A DNA stretch of 51,618 nt from Candidatus Poribacteria bacterium (GCA_022825665.1 JAJDWI010000003.1:1-51618); one strand, 5' to 3'; shown: positions 8,428 through 17,350, counted from the stretch's first letter. Numbers and translations: made by a program. Notes: a model not told the origin generated them from the letters alone.

Positions 8428-9198
8428 TTAGTAGACAGTTTTCAAACTTCCCCAAGTAGTTGATAGTTTACCAAGCGGATCTACAGGTGTGGCTTGGGCA
8501 CTTATATCTTTGAGGCTATTAATATCATCCTCACTAAGAGCACGGTTCCAAAGACGCACTTCATCAATCATACCTGTAAAAACGTTATTCGGTCTATCAC
8601 AATCTTGTGCAATACGTAAAGGATCGTCAATAGATCTAAGTGCTCCTGGGACTGCTCCTTCAGCAACAGCTTCACCATCAATATAAAGTATTGCCATTTC
8701 ACCATCGTTTGTAAAAGCAACATTCAACCACTTGTTGGTTTCCGGCAAGTCAGCATTGATGTCCGCGCGACCACTTTCGGTTTCAAAACGGAGCTTGAAA
8801 GTACCACCTTCACTGAACAAACCATATTGCGCTCTACCACTGCAGCCACCGTGAACAGATTTGCCAACTATCTGACGAGTACCATCCCAGGTTTCCGCAT
8901 ATATCCATGCCATAAACGTACATTCATTCACGTTGAGGGCATCAGTACTTTCAACGGTAACCCAAGTACCACTTCCACCACCAGCAAATTTCAACGCTTT
9001 TCCAAATTTACCATCTACCCAAGTAGGATTGTCAATTGTGCCATGGTGTTCGTTACCACTGGTATCTTCAGCAATATTACCTGCCCCTTCGTCAAATGAA
9101 AAATTCAGCACCAGTCCTTCTGAATAATCACCTTGGGTAATGAAAGGTGTTAGCAATACAAGAGCTAATGCTATTGTTATAATTCTAACTTTAGACAT
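8428..9198 (-). CDS. Exported LamG (concanavalin A-like) domain protein
   Basis: A 256-residue protein with a signal peptide (ALALVLLTPFITQG, cleavage near residue 23). It has one LamG/laminin-G-like beta-sandwich at about 28-225 (GLVLNFSFDEGAGN, ADTSGNEHHGTI, FTGMIDEVRLWNRALSEDDI). This fold usually binds glycans or acts as an adhesive module; no catalytic site is visible. Four Cys in the domain may form disulphides. AGGAGG lies 7 bases before the ATG. It is a close paralogue of, and in tandem with, the gene ending at 9220, 21 bases upstream, and both end in KLSTTWG followed by a short tail. Likely co-transcribed and ended by the 8367 hairpin. Confidence 0.85.
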   Translation of the reverse strand: MSKVRIITIALALVLLTPFITQGDYSEGLVLNFSFDEGAGNIAEDTSGNEHHGTIDNPTWVDGKFGKALKFAGGGSGTWVTVESTDALNVNECTFMAWIYAETWDGTRQIVGKSVHGGCSGRAQYGLFSEGGTFKLRFETESGRADINADLPETNKWLNVAFTNDGEMAILYIDGEAVAEGAVPGALRSIDDPLRIAQDCDRPNNVFTGMIDEVRLWNRALSEDDINSLKDISAQATPVDPLGKLSTTWGSLKTVY

Positions 9199-9219
9199 AA
9201 AACTTCCTCCTATTTTAAT

Positions 9220-10068
9220 TTAGAAAATAAATTTTATTTTTCCCCAAGTAGTTGATAGTTTGTCAGTTGGATTTACAGCAAGAACTTGATCTGCACCTTG
9301 GTCTTTATACTGATTAATTTCGTTTTCACTTAAAGAACGATTCCAAAGACGAACTTCGTCTATCATACCTGCAAAAACGTTATTGGGTCTATCACAATCT
9401 TGTGCAATCCTCAACGGATCCTCATTTGGTTTGAGTTTGCCTGGAACATTACCTGTCTGAACTTCTTTACCGTCAATATATATAATACCGGTAGTACCGT
9501 CGTTTGTAAAAGCGACATGGATCCATTTATCAGTTTCTGGAAGAGCCGTGACAATATCTGAACGACCCCCTTCTGTTTCAAATCGGAGTTTGAAACTTCC
9601 TCCTTCACTGAACAACCCGTATTGTCCTCTTCCACTACAACCACCATGCACGGATTTACCAACAATTTGCCGTGTACCATCCCAATGTTCAGCATTGACC
9701 CAAGCCATGAATGTACATTCGTCAACATTTAGGGCATCAGTGCTTTCAACGGTAACGATAGTACCACTTCCTGCCCCTTTAAATTGTAATGCAGTCTTGA
9801 ATTTACCTTCAACCCAAGTGGGTAAGTCAATTTTTCCCTCATGACCATTTCCGCTGATATCCTCTGCGATATCACCATTGCCTTTATCATAGGAATGATA
9901 AAGTATTAACCCATCCGAAAAGTCAGCAGAATTAACAATCGGTACTGATAATAGAACTAAAGTAAACAATAATATATATCTCAACATATTCTGGAAATTG
10001 ACACCGTTGTAAATCAACGAATCTAATTTTATTTTAGAAATTATCGTAGCTTTTGTGTGCAATTTCAT
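9220..10068 (-). CDS. Exported LamG domain protein, tandem paralogue
   Basis: A 282-residue paralogue of the downstream gene, with the same LamG domain order (GLILYHSYDKGNGD, DISGNGHEGKI, FAGMIDEVRLWNRSLSENEI) and the same KLSTTWG tail. The start at 10068 is supported by AGGAGG 8 bases upstream, which gives an unusually long n-region of about 28 residues before the hydrophobic stretch LRYILLFTLVLLSVPIVNS. The alternative ATG at 9987 gives a classical signal peptide but has no ribosome-binding site. Probably extracellular or periplasmic; ligand unknown. Confidence 0.82.
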   Translation of the reverse strand: MKLHTKATIISKIKLDSLIYNGVNFQNMLRYILLFTLVLLSVPIVNSADFSDGLILYHSYDKGNGDIAEDISGNGHEGKIDLPTWVEGKFKTALQFKGAGSGTIVTVESTDALNVDECTFMAWVNAEHWDGTRQIVGKSVHGGCSGRGQYGLFSEGGSFKLRFETEGGRSDIVTALPETDKWIHVAFTNDGTTGIIYIDGKEVQTGNVPGKLKPNEDPLRIAQDCDRPNNVFAGMIDEVRLWNRSLSENEINQYKDQGADQVLAVNPTDKLSTTWGKIKFIF

Positions 10069-10170
10069 TGTTATTTCCTCCTATGGAATAAAGTTGATAC
10101 ATAGTATCAATTAACACAAAAAATTACAACGATAATTTTGCAGACATATAGATATTAATACTTAGAATTG

Positions 10171-11352
10171 TTAGATTACCTCCATCCAAACACCTGGCAC
10201 AAATCCCGGATACTTACCTTCACTAAACGCAGGATAATACTCACCCTCACTTGTAAAATCGTGAACTGATTCCCCTCCATCTGGGTTAGGTATATGTACC
10301 CTGCAAATATAGTCGCTCTGTTGGAATAACTGTTGCGGTGTAGGTGTAGATGGGTCAACACGATACGCTGCTAATGCGTCCTCATCTATTGTAACCCCCA
10401 AACCGGGTGTATCAGGAACTTGTATTTCACCATCAACGACTTCAAGTCGTTTCTCGAGCAGATCTGATTCCCATAACTCATGACAAGTGATTGCAGGTAA
10501 TTCTGCTTGTGAAAGCACAGCACCAAGATGCACACAATATGCTGTTGTAATACCCGTGCCAACCATTTGTAACCAAAACGGTTGATCGAATGAAGAACAG
10601 AGCGCGTTTGTTCGTTGTAATGAATTGACTCCGCCTCCAACGACAAACCCTCCACAACAACGTGCGTGTAGACACGATTCGTTGTAATGCTCAACAATAC
10701 GTTTTTCAACTGCTTCTTGTAGTCTCTTGGCTCCTTCTATATCAGTTCCAAGATAGAATGGACTTTCGTAGATTGCTACATTTGGATGTTGGTCTAACTT
10801 CTGTAGGACAGGTATAGCATTGTCTGGTGTTAGCAGAAAACCGTTGAAGTCAATATCAAGACGATAGTCATCAGGTACCGCATCACCAACCGCATTGACT
10901 TGTGCAAATATATCGCGCCAAGGTCTTGCTTTCAACTTCGCAGATGTATAACCACGTTTGACAGATTCTTGTACTTCAGCAACCCAATCTTCCGGTGGCA
11001 TGTCGATATCCCACCAAGAAATAGGACATTTATCCCGCACTTTAGGACCTATCAAGTCAGACACAGGCACACCTACCGTTTTTCCAATAGCATCATAGAG
11101 GGACATCTGGATACCAAATCCTACGCCATCATTATTCATACATGCATAAGGATTTTGCCCTACTAAACCTTCAATATTTCCTGATTCATTATAAAGATTA
11201 TCGCCATACCCAACTACTCCATTACTAAGTTCCGTACGGTAAACATAGACTCTCTCACCATGTGTTGCAGCACGGTTCATATGACGACTAACGCGGTCAC
11301 AGTAAAATGGAATATTCAAAGTTATTGTCTCAATGTTTTTGATACTTAGCAT
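10171..11352 (-). CDS. Mandelate racemase/muconate lactonizing enzyme-family (enolase superfamily) protein
   Basis: A 393-residue cytoplasmic enzyme with the N-terminal capping domain (1-110) and TIM-barrel domain of the enolase superfamily, which abstracts a proton alpha to a carboxylate using Mg. Visible catalytic features: KLK motif at Lys139-Lys141, metal ligand Asp168 in LDIDFNG, and Glu196 in YESPF. The usual third acidic ligand and the His/Asp dyad are less clear, because the stretch 218-245 (ESCLHARCCGG) is unusually Cys-rich. Substrate is probably an acid sugar or similar compound, not determinable here. It stands alone, with its terminus close to the LamG pair. Confidence 0.82.
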   Translation of the reverse strand: MLSIKNIETITLNIPFYCDRVSRHMNRAATHGERVYVYRTELSNGVVGYGDNLYNESGNIEGLVGQNPYACMNNDGVGFGIQMSLYDAIGKTVGVPVSDLIGPKVRDKCPISWWDIDMPPEDWVAEVQESVKRGYTSAKLKARPWRDIFAQVNAVGDAVPDDYRLDIDFNGFLLTPDNAIPVLQKLDQHPNVAIYESPFYLGTDIEGAKRLQEAVEKRIVEHYNESCLHARCCGGFVVGGGVNSLQRTNALCSSFDQPFWLQMVGTGITTAYCVHLGAVLSQAELPAITCHELWESDLLEKRLEVVDGEIQVPDTPGLGVTIDEDALAAYRVDPSTPTPQQLFQQSDYICRVHIPNPDGGESVHDFTSEGEYYPAFSEGKYPGFVPGVWMEVI

Positions 11353-11514
11353 CTTATTCCTCCCAACTATATGTTATAACCAAATTGTAGCACAGATTTA
11401 ATTATATGTTAACATTCAATACCTTTGGGTCAGAGCCATTCAGTTTTCCACATCCTATTATTTTCAATATTAAGCCTCCCTTTGTAGAAGCACTCTCCGA
11501 ATCGCGACCTCTTC

Positions 11515-11539
11515 AGCACCAGTGGTGCGAAAAGTGTAT
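11515..11539 (+). repeat. CCAGCGG/CGAAAGGTGTA-type hairpin repeat, variant copy
   Basis: AGCACCAGTGGTGCGAAAAGTGTAT: stem GCACC/GGTGC with an altered loop and AAAGTGTA in place of AAGGTGTA. Same family as 8041-8204. Confidence 0.7.
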
Positions 11540-11670
11540 ACCCACCAGAACCCTCTTCCTTCCGTGTCTTCCGCGATTCAGACAAAACAGCGTCCATCTT
11601 CGTAGCACAAACTTTCTAGTTTGTGCCATTCACCACCAACACCATAAGCGTCAATTTAAGGAGAAAACGC

Positions 11671-11817
11671 GTTCGTAGTCGCGCAATTCATTGCCAAATC
11701 AACGCCAAATGCGCGTATGGCATTTGTCACCTCGGACATTCGTAGGGGCGAGGTTTCCTCGCCCGCATTGTTACATACAGTCCCGTAGGTCGGAGTGAGC
11801 AAAGCAACCTCCGATAT
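11671..11817 (+). repeat. Composite intergenic repeat, copy B, with internal insertion
   Basis: Same blocks as copy A, including GTTCGTAGTCGCGCAATT and a GGGCGAGG/CCTCGCCC hairpin (loop TTT). Between CAATTCATTG and CCTCGGACATTCG it carries about 36 extra bases containing the hairpin CAAATGC-GCGTATG-GCATTTG that copies A and C lack. The flank AGCGTCAATTTAAGGAG at 11647 is shared with copy C. Confidence 0.8.
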
Positions 11818-11824
11818 GGAAACT

Positions 11825-11900
11825 AAGTCCCAGCGGGACGAAAGGTGTATAGAACAAGTGATACACCTCTAATCTCAGCACCAGCGGTGCGAAAGGTGTA
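11825..11900 (+). repeat. Two more CCAGCGG/CGAAAGGTGTA hairpin repeats
   Basis: Copies at 11825-11850 (stem GTCCC/GGGAC) and 11877-11900 (stem GCACC/GGTGC), both followed by GAAAGGTGTA. Same family as 8041-8204. Confidence 0.78.
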
Positions 11901-11944
11901 GTCTAAAGTCGGTCAGACCAAGAAAATACCTCAAGAGACATGTT

Positions 11945-11987
11945 CTTAAATTGACGCTTATGGTTCGGTTAGGAAACCGAACCTACC
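11945..11987 (+). repeat. GGTTCGG-family palindrome
   Basis: TTAAATTGACGCTTATGG, then GGTTCGGTT-AGGA-AACCGAACC, a perfect 9-bp stem, then TACC. Apart from repeats, the gene-free stretch 11353-12221 holds only the promoter of the next gene. Confidence 0.72.
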
Positions 11988-12148
11988 AATGTGTCCAAGT
12001 AATTACGAATTTTACTATAATTGCTAACTGCATATATAATTGAAGAAAATATTTTCTATATCAACAAAAGTTGTGGATGATTTATGGATGTTAAGCTTTC
12101 ATGCTGTTGCAAGTCCTATTGTTAAAATATATTGTCATTCTATACTAT

Positions 12149-12178
12149 TTGACTCTGCCACTACTTTGTTGATATAAT
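12149..12178 (+). promoter_or_regulatory. Candidate sigma-70-type promoter of the PhyH gene
   Basis: TTGACT at 12149-12154, 18-base spacer, TATAAT at 12173-12178. Transcription would start about 37 bases before the ATG at 12222. Confidence 0.6.
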
Positions 12179-12221
12179 AACATTATCATATACCATTGTG
12201 TAGATAGAGCAGGAGTGCATT

Positions 12222-13085
12222 ATGACAAGAATTGAACCATTTACTGAATCAAATGAATTCTTAGGTCAACCAGAAAAACTACGCGAACAAGCGCGTCAAG
12301 ACGGATACCTCTTTTTCAGAAAATTAATTGACAAAGATTCCATCCAGAATTTAAGACACGATTTCTTAGAAATATGTCATAGACATGGATGGGCTAAAGG
12401 CGGAGAATCTCTAATGGAAGGTATCCGCATTGGTGGTCCTTTTATGGAAGGTGATGAAGGGTATTGGCCTGTGTTAGACGAGTTTCAGTCTCTTGAATCA
12501 TTTCATGGATTTGCTCATCATCCAGCAATCTTGGATATGTGCGACAAATTGTTTGAAGAAAAAACTCTCGTACATCCGAGAAATATCGGAAGAATTATGT
12601 TCCCAGAGAACACTAAATACACAACACCTGCACACCAAGATTTTATACATATCAGAGGAACTGAAGATACCTATACAGCATGGATTCCATTAGGTGATTG
12701 TCCAAAGTATTTGGGAGGTCTATCCGTATTATCTGGTTCACACCGTTCTGGTGTATATCCTGTTCAACCCGCACTTGGTGCTGGAGGACTTGGGATTGAT
12801 ACCGATCCACTTGAAGCAAATGGTATGCATTGGGTGTCAGGTGATTACGACATCGGGGATGCGCTATTCTTTCATAGCCATGCTGTCCACAAAGCACTTC
12901 CCAATCAGACTCCAGACAGGATTCGTCTTTCGGTTGATTATCGATATCAAGGTGGTTCACAACCTGTCACGGAGGGTTCGTTATTACCACATTTCAACCG
13001 AATGCCGTGGGAACAGATTTATGAAGGATGGGAATCCAAAGATTATCAATACTATTGGAAATCATTCGATCTTAATCTGGTATGA
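12222..13085 (+). CDS. Phytanoyl-CoA dioxygenase (PhyH) family protein
   Basis: A 287-residue Fe(II)/2-oxoglutarate-dependent oxygenase of the PhyH family. The double-stranded beta-helix facial triad is canonical: His138-x-Asp140 in TPAHQDFIHI, and a distal His (223 is best placed) in HKALPNQTPDRIRLSVDY, with Arg233 or Arg235 as likely 2-oxoglutarate ligand. AGGAG lies 6 bases before the ATG, and a good promoter is present. Members hydroxylate very diverse substrates, so the function cannot be fixed. It differs clearly from the three other PhyH proteins in the window. Confidence 0.85.
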   Translation: MTRIEPFTESNEFLGQPEKLREQARQDGYLFFRKLIDKDSIQNLRHDFLEICHRHGWAKGGESLMEGIRIGGPFMEGDEGYWPVLDEFQSLESFHGFAHHPAILDMCDKLFEEKTLVHPRNIGRIMFPENTKYTTPAHQDFIHIRGTEDTYTAWIPLGDCPKYLGGLSVLSGSHRSGVYPVQPALGAGGLGIDTDPLEANGMHWVSGDYDIGDALFFHSHAVHKALPNQTPDRIRLSVDYRYQGGSQPVTEGSLLPHFNRMPWEQIYEGWESKDYQYYWKSFDLNLV

Positions 13086-13123
13086 TTAGGACTGAACCTG
13101 TTTTGCTGTTGCTACTATATACA

Positions 13124-13246
13124 TAACGTGAGTTCGGTATAAGAAAAATGATATGCTCTTTTCCCAAATATTACCTTAATAACAACGGTAGGTGCGGTTT
13201 CCTAACCGCACAGCATGCCAAAATTCGTTTTCCCGAACTCACGTTA
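13124..13246. repeat. MITE-like element with 14-bp perfect terminal inverted repeats
   Basis: TAACGTGAGTTCGG at 13124-13137 and its exact complement CCGAACTCACGTTA at 13233-13246 bound a 123-base segment with no coding capacity. Inside lies GGTGCGGTT-TCCT-AACCGCAC at 13192-13211, a stem variant of the GGTTCGG family. A single related end, TAACGTGAGTTTGA, occurs at about 27767. The right end lies just before the ribosome-binding site of the PorV-like gene. Confidence 0.65.
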
Positions 13247-13274
13247 CATACTCTATTAGAAGGAATGGAAATCA

Positions 13275-14354
13275 TTGTTTAAATTAAAATACTTCACATT
13301 AATTGGATTTTTCTTTCTTGTGATTTTGTCCGCAACTGCGGAGAATTATACAGGTGATTTTCTAACAAACGGCATTGGTGCGCGGGCACTGGGACTTGGC
13401 GGTGCTTATGTTAGCATTGCTGATGATGCTACGGCTACATATTGGAATCCCGCAGGAATAGCAGGAGTTGAACAAAAGTATCAGGTATGTCTCATGCATG
13501 CTGCACGACGGTCAGGTTTAGGGGCATTTAGTTATGTTAGTGGAATAGGTAAAGTCTTACCACACCTCACCGTCGGTTTGTCTTGGATACGTGCAGGGAT
13601 TGATGATATTCCAATCTACTATGATGTGCCAGCATTTGACGAAAATACCAGTGCAGACCAACGGAAAAATGATCCAAAATTCCGTCCAAGAGAGGAAGAT
13701 TTTATCCCTGCAGGCTATCTAAATGATAGTGAAAACGCTTATGTCCTATCACTCGCGACAAGTTTTACTGTTAGTCAGTCGTGGTGGGATAATTTTGGGA
13801 GAGACTCTATTCCCCCCGAATTTCTGTTTGGGATAAATACAAAGGTTATCTTTCAAAGTTTCAGCGGTGTAGGTGACCTTGACGAGGCAACTTCTCAATT
13901 TGCAAATTACGGTAGCAGTGGCTACGGCTTTGATGCAGGTATGCTTATTCGTCTACCTGACCTAAATGCATTATTTGGTCTTGAAAACGTTGGCGGTTTC
14001 TCACTCGGATTCAATTTACAAGATATATCTCAAACGACATTAACTTGGAATACCGTTCCAGCTCAAAAAGAGTCAATTCCCTCTAATTTTAATATTGGAC
14101 TCACCTATTTCACAAACCTATTTTTTAATAGAGAGTTAATTGCCTCATATCAATGGCAGGCTCGCTATGGAGGGCAAACGCATTTCGGTGTTGAATATCA
14201 TCTTACCCCGCAATTAGCACTACGTCTTGGAGTACGAGATAGTCGGTTAACAAGTGGAATAGGAATACAACTTCAGCAATTTAGTCTGGATTACGCACTT
14301 CTTATTGGGGATCTAATTAACACACACTTCTTAAGTGTCTTGTGGACATTTTAA
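13275..14354 (+). CDS. PorV/PorQ-family outer-membrane beta-barrel protein
   Basis: A 359-residue exported protein with signal peptide (LIGFFFLVILSATAE). The N-terminal signature of the PorV/PorQ (UPF0164-like) family follows: GIGARALGLGGAYVSIADDA and ATYWNPAG. Beta-strand-rich sequence runs to an aromatic C-terminus (SVLWTF) typical of outer-membrane barrels. In type IX secretion PorV shuttles cargo, which is suggestive given the sorting-type tail of the protein at 4231-6648, but no other T9SS gene is in the window. The start is TTG at 13275, supported by AGAAGGA 10 bases upstream; the nearby ATG at 13265 is out of frame and stops at once. Its stop codon overlaps that of the convergent MFS gene. 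Confidence 0.75.
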   Translation: MFKLKYFTLIGFFFLVILSATAENYTGDFLTNGIGARALGLGGAYVSIADDATATYWNPAGIAGVEQKYQVCLMHAARRSGLGAFSYVSGIGKVLPHLTVGLSWIRAGIDDIPIYYDVPAFDENTSADQRKNDPKFRPREEDFIPAGYLNDSENAYVLSLATSFTVSQSWWDNFGRDSIPPEFLFGINTKVIFQSFSGVGDLDEATSQFANYGSSGYGFDAGMLIRLPDLNALFGLENVGGFSLGFNLQDISQTTLTWNTVPAQKESIPSNFNIGLTYFTNLFFNRELIASYQWQARYGGQTHFGVEYHLTPQLALRLGVRDSRLTSGIGIQLQQFSLDYALLIGDLINTHFLSVLWTF

Positions 14355-15580
14355 TCTGACTGTTGTTTGGACAAATCGGGCTGACCCTTCAGAAAAAACA
14401 CAAGGGGTGATACTATCAATGGCACAAATACCAATCCGTCAAGGACGATGGGTAATCCGTATTTATCACCTAATGCACCTACAATCAAATTCAGCAATCC
14501 ACCAACTCCCCACGATGCCCCCATCATAAAACTTGATGCGATGTTCTCATGTCCACGTAACATTATCTGTGCCCATATAATATTTAATGTAATTGAACTT
14601 GAAAGAACAACATTACCAAAAAATAGGAATATGAGTGAAGTGATTCCCTGAGTATGCAGTGCGACATAGAGTAATGGAGGGGCAATAACAAGTGAAAACA
14701 GCAACAGAACTAATGTATTTATTCGACTTAAGACCCATCCACTTCCCATGATTCCCATTGAACCTGCAAAGATATAGAGCGCGACAACTAAGGAACGCAT
14801 CTGATCAGAATAGTTTAAGTCATCTAAATGGATGGAGAGAAAGTTTTCTAAACCTATACCAGTGACCGTACGAAAAGAAGCAACAACAAACAAAATTATC
14901 AGTGGTAATAAATGGGGTTGAACAACATACAAAAATGATTCTTTCTGTGTTTCTCCTTTTTTAGATAGTACACGAGAAGAAGCACTTAAATCAAGTTCAT
15001 GTTCAAATTTTAACACCATCGGCACCAATAACGCTACTATTACACCGGGTATCATTTCCCATATTAAGTGTCCATATCCTAAACGGTATGGAATTAATAA
15101 TAAGATAACAGGACCTATAGCACGTCCAATGTTTCCTCCCGTTAGAAAAATGGAGATTCCCATACCTCTTGTTTCAGCTGCGAGAGCACCTGCATAAGTA
15201 GTCGCTTGTGGATGGAATGCAGCCACACCAGTACCGCCTAATGCTAATAATAGCATTACAACAGTTGTTGAAGGAACAATACTGACAAGACTTAAGCCAA
15301 TAACCGTGAAAGCAACACCGAACGTAATGAAATGTATAGTCCTAATTCTATCTGATAACCAACCGAAGAAAACCTGTCCCAGAGAACTAAAAAGACTATA
15401 AACGGAGATAAGAACCCCCGCAAAAATATTTCGTGTAGTTGCTGAAGCAAGATTGTCCAACAAACGTGGTTGTAGATGTGGAAACAGATTGGCATAAGAA
15501 TCAAGAATGGTGTGGGTGAATGTAAGGAAGTAGAATTGGTTTCGTGTAGAGGAATTTGACTGGTTTTCGTTATTTTGCAT
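14351..15580 (-). CDS. MFS transporter, fosmidomycin-resistance (Fsr)-like
   Basis: A 409-residue inner-membrane protein with about 12 hydrophobic segments in two halves separated by a charged loop (about 205-225). Family marks include GWLSDRIR after TM2 (the MFS loop 2-3 motif) and GTGVAAFHPQATTYAG followed by SIFLTGGNIGRAIGP, which resemble Fsr-type exporters. Substrate unknown; drug or small-acid export is possible. No ribosome-binding site is visible. It converges with the PorV-like gene with a 4-base overlap (the two stops share TTAA). Confidence 0.8.
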   Translation of the reverse strand: MQNNENQSNSSTRNQFYFLTFTHTILDSYANLFPHLQPRLLDNLASATTRNIFAGVLISVYSLFSSLGQVFFGWLSDRIRTIHFITFGVAFTVIGLSLVSIVPSTTVVMLLLALGGTGVAAFHPQATTYAGALAAETRGMGISIFLTGGNIGRAIGPVILLLIPYRLGYGHLIWEMIPGVIVALLVPMVLKFEHELDLSASSRVLSKKGETQKESFLYVVQPHLLPLIILFVVASFRTVTGIGLENFLSIHLDDLNYSDQMRSLVVALYIFAGSMGIMGSGWVLSRINTLVLLLFSLVIAPPLLYVALHTQGITSLIFLFFGNVVLSSSITLNIIWAQIMLRGHENIASSFMMGASWGVGGLLNLIVGALGDKYGLPIVLDGLVFVPLIVSPLVFFLKGQPDLSKQQSD

Positions 15581-15622
15581 TATAGAACTATCACTACAAT
15601 TTATATATGTTGGATTATAGCA

Positions 15623-17350
15623 CTATCCTTTTTTCATGTCAGTTGTTTTTTGCAAAGTCTTTCTACCATACCAGTATATTAATTGTCTAAAATAATATCT
15701 CATGTTTCTTTTTATTTTTTCAAACTCTGGCACAAACAGGCATTCTCCTCCAAGTATAACTAACTGCGATTTTGCTCTGGTGGTAGCAACATAGAAAATA
15801 CGACGTTCCTCTTCAAGGATATTATCTTGACGCGGATACTTCCGATCCAACGTATTGTGTATAAGGATAACCCGTTCCCATTCACATCCCTTCGCTTTAT
15901 GGATTGTCATAACTTCTACGGATTTAGATATAGTTCCCTCTGATAATAACGCTTGAACACGACCCACTTCATAGTTTGTCCGAACAAGAATCGCTGTTTC
16001 CACTGATTTTTTTAACTGGTTGGATAAATGTTCAGACAATGTGTATGGAGTCGTTTCAACAAACTCAATTTCACATTTCAAAGGAATATTTGCACGTAGA
16101 TTCTTCCTTATTCGAGGACTGTTTCGTTCAATTAACGCTCTTGAATGTTCTACAATAGTTGACTTGGAACGGTAATTTCTCGTAATTTCATACTTTGTTA
16201 CATCCGATCTATTAGAGAACTCCAACATTATCTGTGAATTTCCACCTCGGAAACTATATATCGCTTGGTCATCATCTCCAACTACGAATATATTGTCTGT
16301 TAATTGTGAAATCAGACGATAATCCGTAATGGCAATATCCTGAAATTCATCAACAAGCAGATACTGATACTTGTCTTGGTAAGTTTGTCTTATCTCAGAA
16401 TTAGTTTCAAGTAAGTTTGCAGAATAGATTATCATATCCTCATAATCAATAGCATTTGCTTCTGATTTTTGGGTTTCATATTTTTTACCAAATTCTCGTG
16501 CAACTGGATTATCTATTGACTTAGGATCAAAAAGACCTGATTTCACTTGACGTTTTGCTCGCATGACAATTTCTTTAATGTCATGAAAACGATCTGAAAG
16601 ATATTCAAAATCCGGATCTCTGTCCAAATGATCTGTATATTCCACCCCAAAATGTTGACAGAACATTTCAATCATGAGTTGATTGCTATACTGAACTCGC
16701 AAAGGATCAGCACGATTAAAAACACCACCATGATTTCTATAATGTCTAATCCAGTATGCTTCGCGTTGGTTTGCCTTTTTACCAACAACTCGTTCTAACA
16801 CCTCAAAAATGAATTGTGATTTGCCCATTGATCTTATTGATTGTCGTAGACGATCATTTGATGAATGTTCGAAATGTTCACGTCGTCTCCTATCAGGATT
16901 TGTAGATTGTCCAATATAACATTTACCTGTCTGAATATGCTCAATCTTATATATTGATACCTTTGATGAAGACGCTCTATTACCAATTTGTCTCTTTTCT
17001 TCTTCAAAGACTGAATCAAATTTACTTTCCCATATTTCTGGAGGATATTTAAAACCTGCAAGTTTATAATTGTTCTTGATAATTTCATTACCAAAAGCAT
17101 GAAGTGTACGAATAGTAGGTAGTTCGGATTTTGTCTTCAGCTGCGGAATTATCCTATTCTCCATTTCTTTAACTGCTTTTCTGTTGAATGCTATTGCAAG
17201 GATAGTTTTAGGAGGGATATTGTGTGATTGTATGAGATTCAGAATGCGTTCTGTTACGACAGTGGTTTTACCACTCCCGGGTCCAGCAACTACTATCGCC
17301 GGACCTGTGAAGTGATTAATTGCTTTAGCTTGGTTTTTATCAAGATGCAT
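15623..17350 (-). CDS. UvrD/PcrA-like SF1A helicase with an inserted GIY-YIG nuclease domain
   Basis: A 575-residue predicted DNA helicase-nuclease. SF1A motifs in order: GPGSGKTT (24-30), AFNRKAVKEM (54-63), TLHAFGN (82-88), LLVDEFQD (331-338), VGDDDQAIYSFRGG (357-370), NYRS (392-395), TIHKAKGCEWERV (482-494) and FYVATTRAK (519-527). Between TLHAFGN and Walker B, residues 130-206 form a GIY-YIG domain: IYKIE (133-137), CYIGQS (144-149), Arg-rich DRRRREHF (153-160) and catalytic-type Glu197 in QREAYWI. Subdomain 2B appears short. Adjacent genes are housekeeping (purine operon, MFS). A role in repair or phage defence is inferred only. Confidence 0.85.
   Translation of the reverse strand: MHLDKNQAKAINHFTGPAIVVAGPGSGKTTVVTERILNLIQSHNIPPKTILAIAFNRKAVKEMENRIIPQLKTKSELPTIRTLHAFGNEIIKNNYKLAGFKYPPEIWESKFDSVFEEEKRQIGNRASSSKVSIYKIEHIQTGKCYIGQSTNPDRRRREHFEHSSNDRLRQSIRSMGKSQFIFEVLERVVGKKANQREAYWIRHYRNHGGVFNRADPLRVQYSNQLMIEMFCQHFGVEYTDHLDRDPDFEYLSDRFHDIKEIVMRAKRQVKSGLFDPKSIDNPVAREFGKKYETQKSEANAIDYEDMIIYSANLLETNSEIRQTYQDKYQYLLVDEFQDIAITDYRLISQLTDNIFVVGDDDQAIYSFRGGNSQIMLEFSNRSDVTKYEITRNYRSKSTIVEHSRALIERNSPRIRKNLRANIPLKCEIEFVETTPYTLSEHLSNQLKKSVETAILVRTNYEVGRVQALLSEGTISKSVEVMTIHKAKGCEWERVILIHNTLDRKYPRQDNILEEERRIFYVATTRAKSQLVILGGECLFVPEFEKIKRNMRYYFRQLIYWYGRKTLQKTTDMKKG

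Noticed and set aside
10171-11352. Frameshift suspected in the Cys-rich stretch of the enolase-superfamily gene
   Set aside because: The frame is continuous and the flanking motifs are in the same frame, so the odd composition is probably genuine.
11406-11678. 90-codon plus-strand frame
   Set aside because: Runs through intergenic repeats, has no ribosome-binding site and has a composition unlike the real genes.
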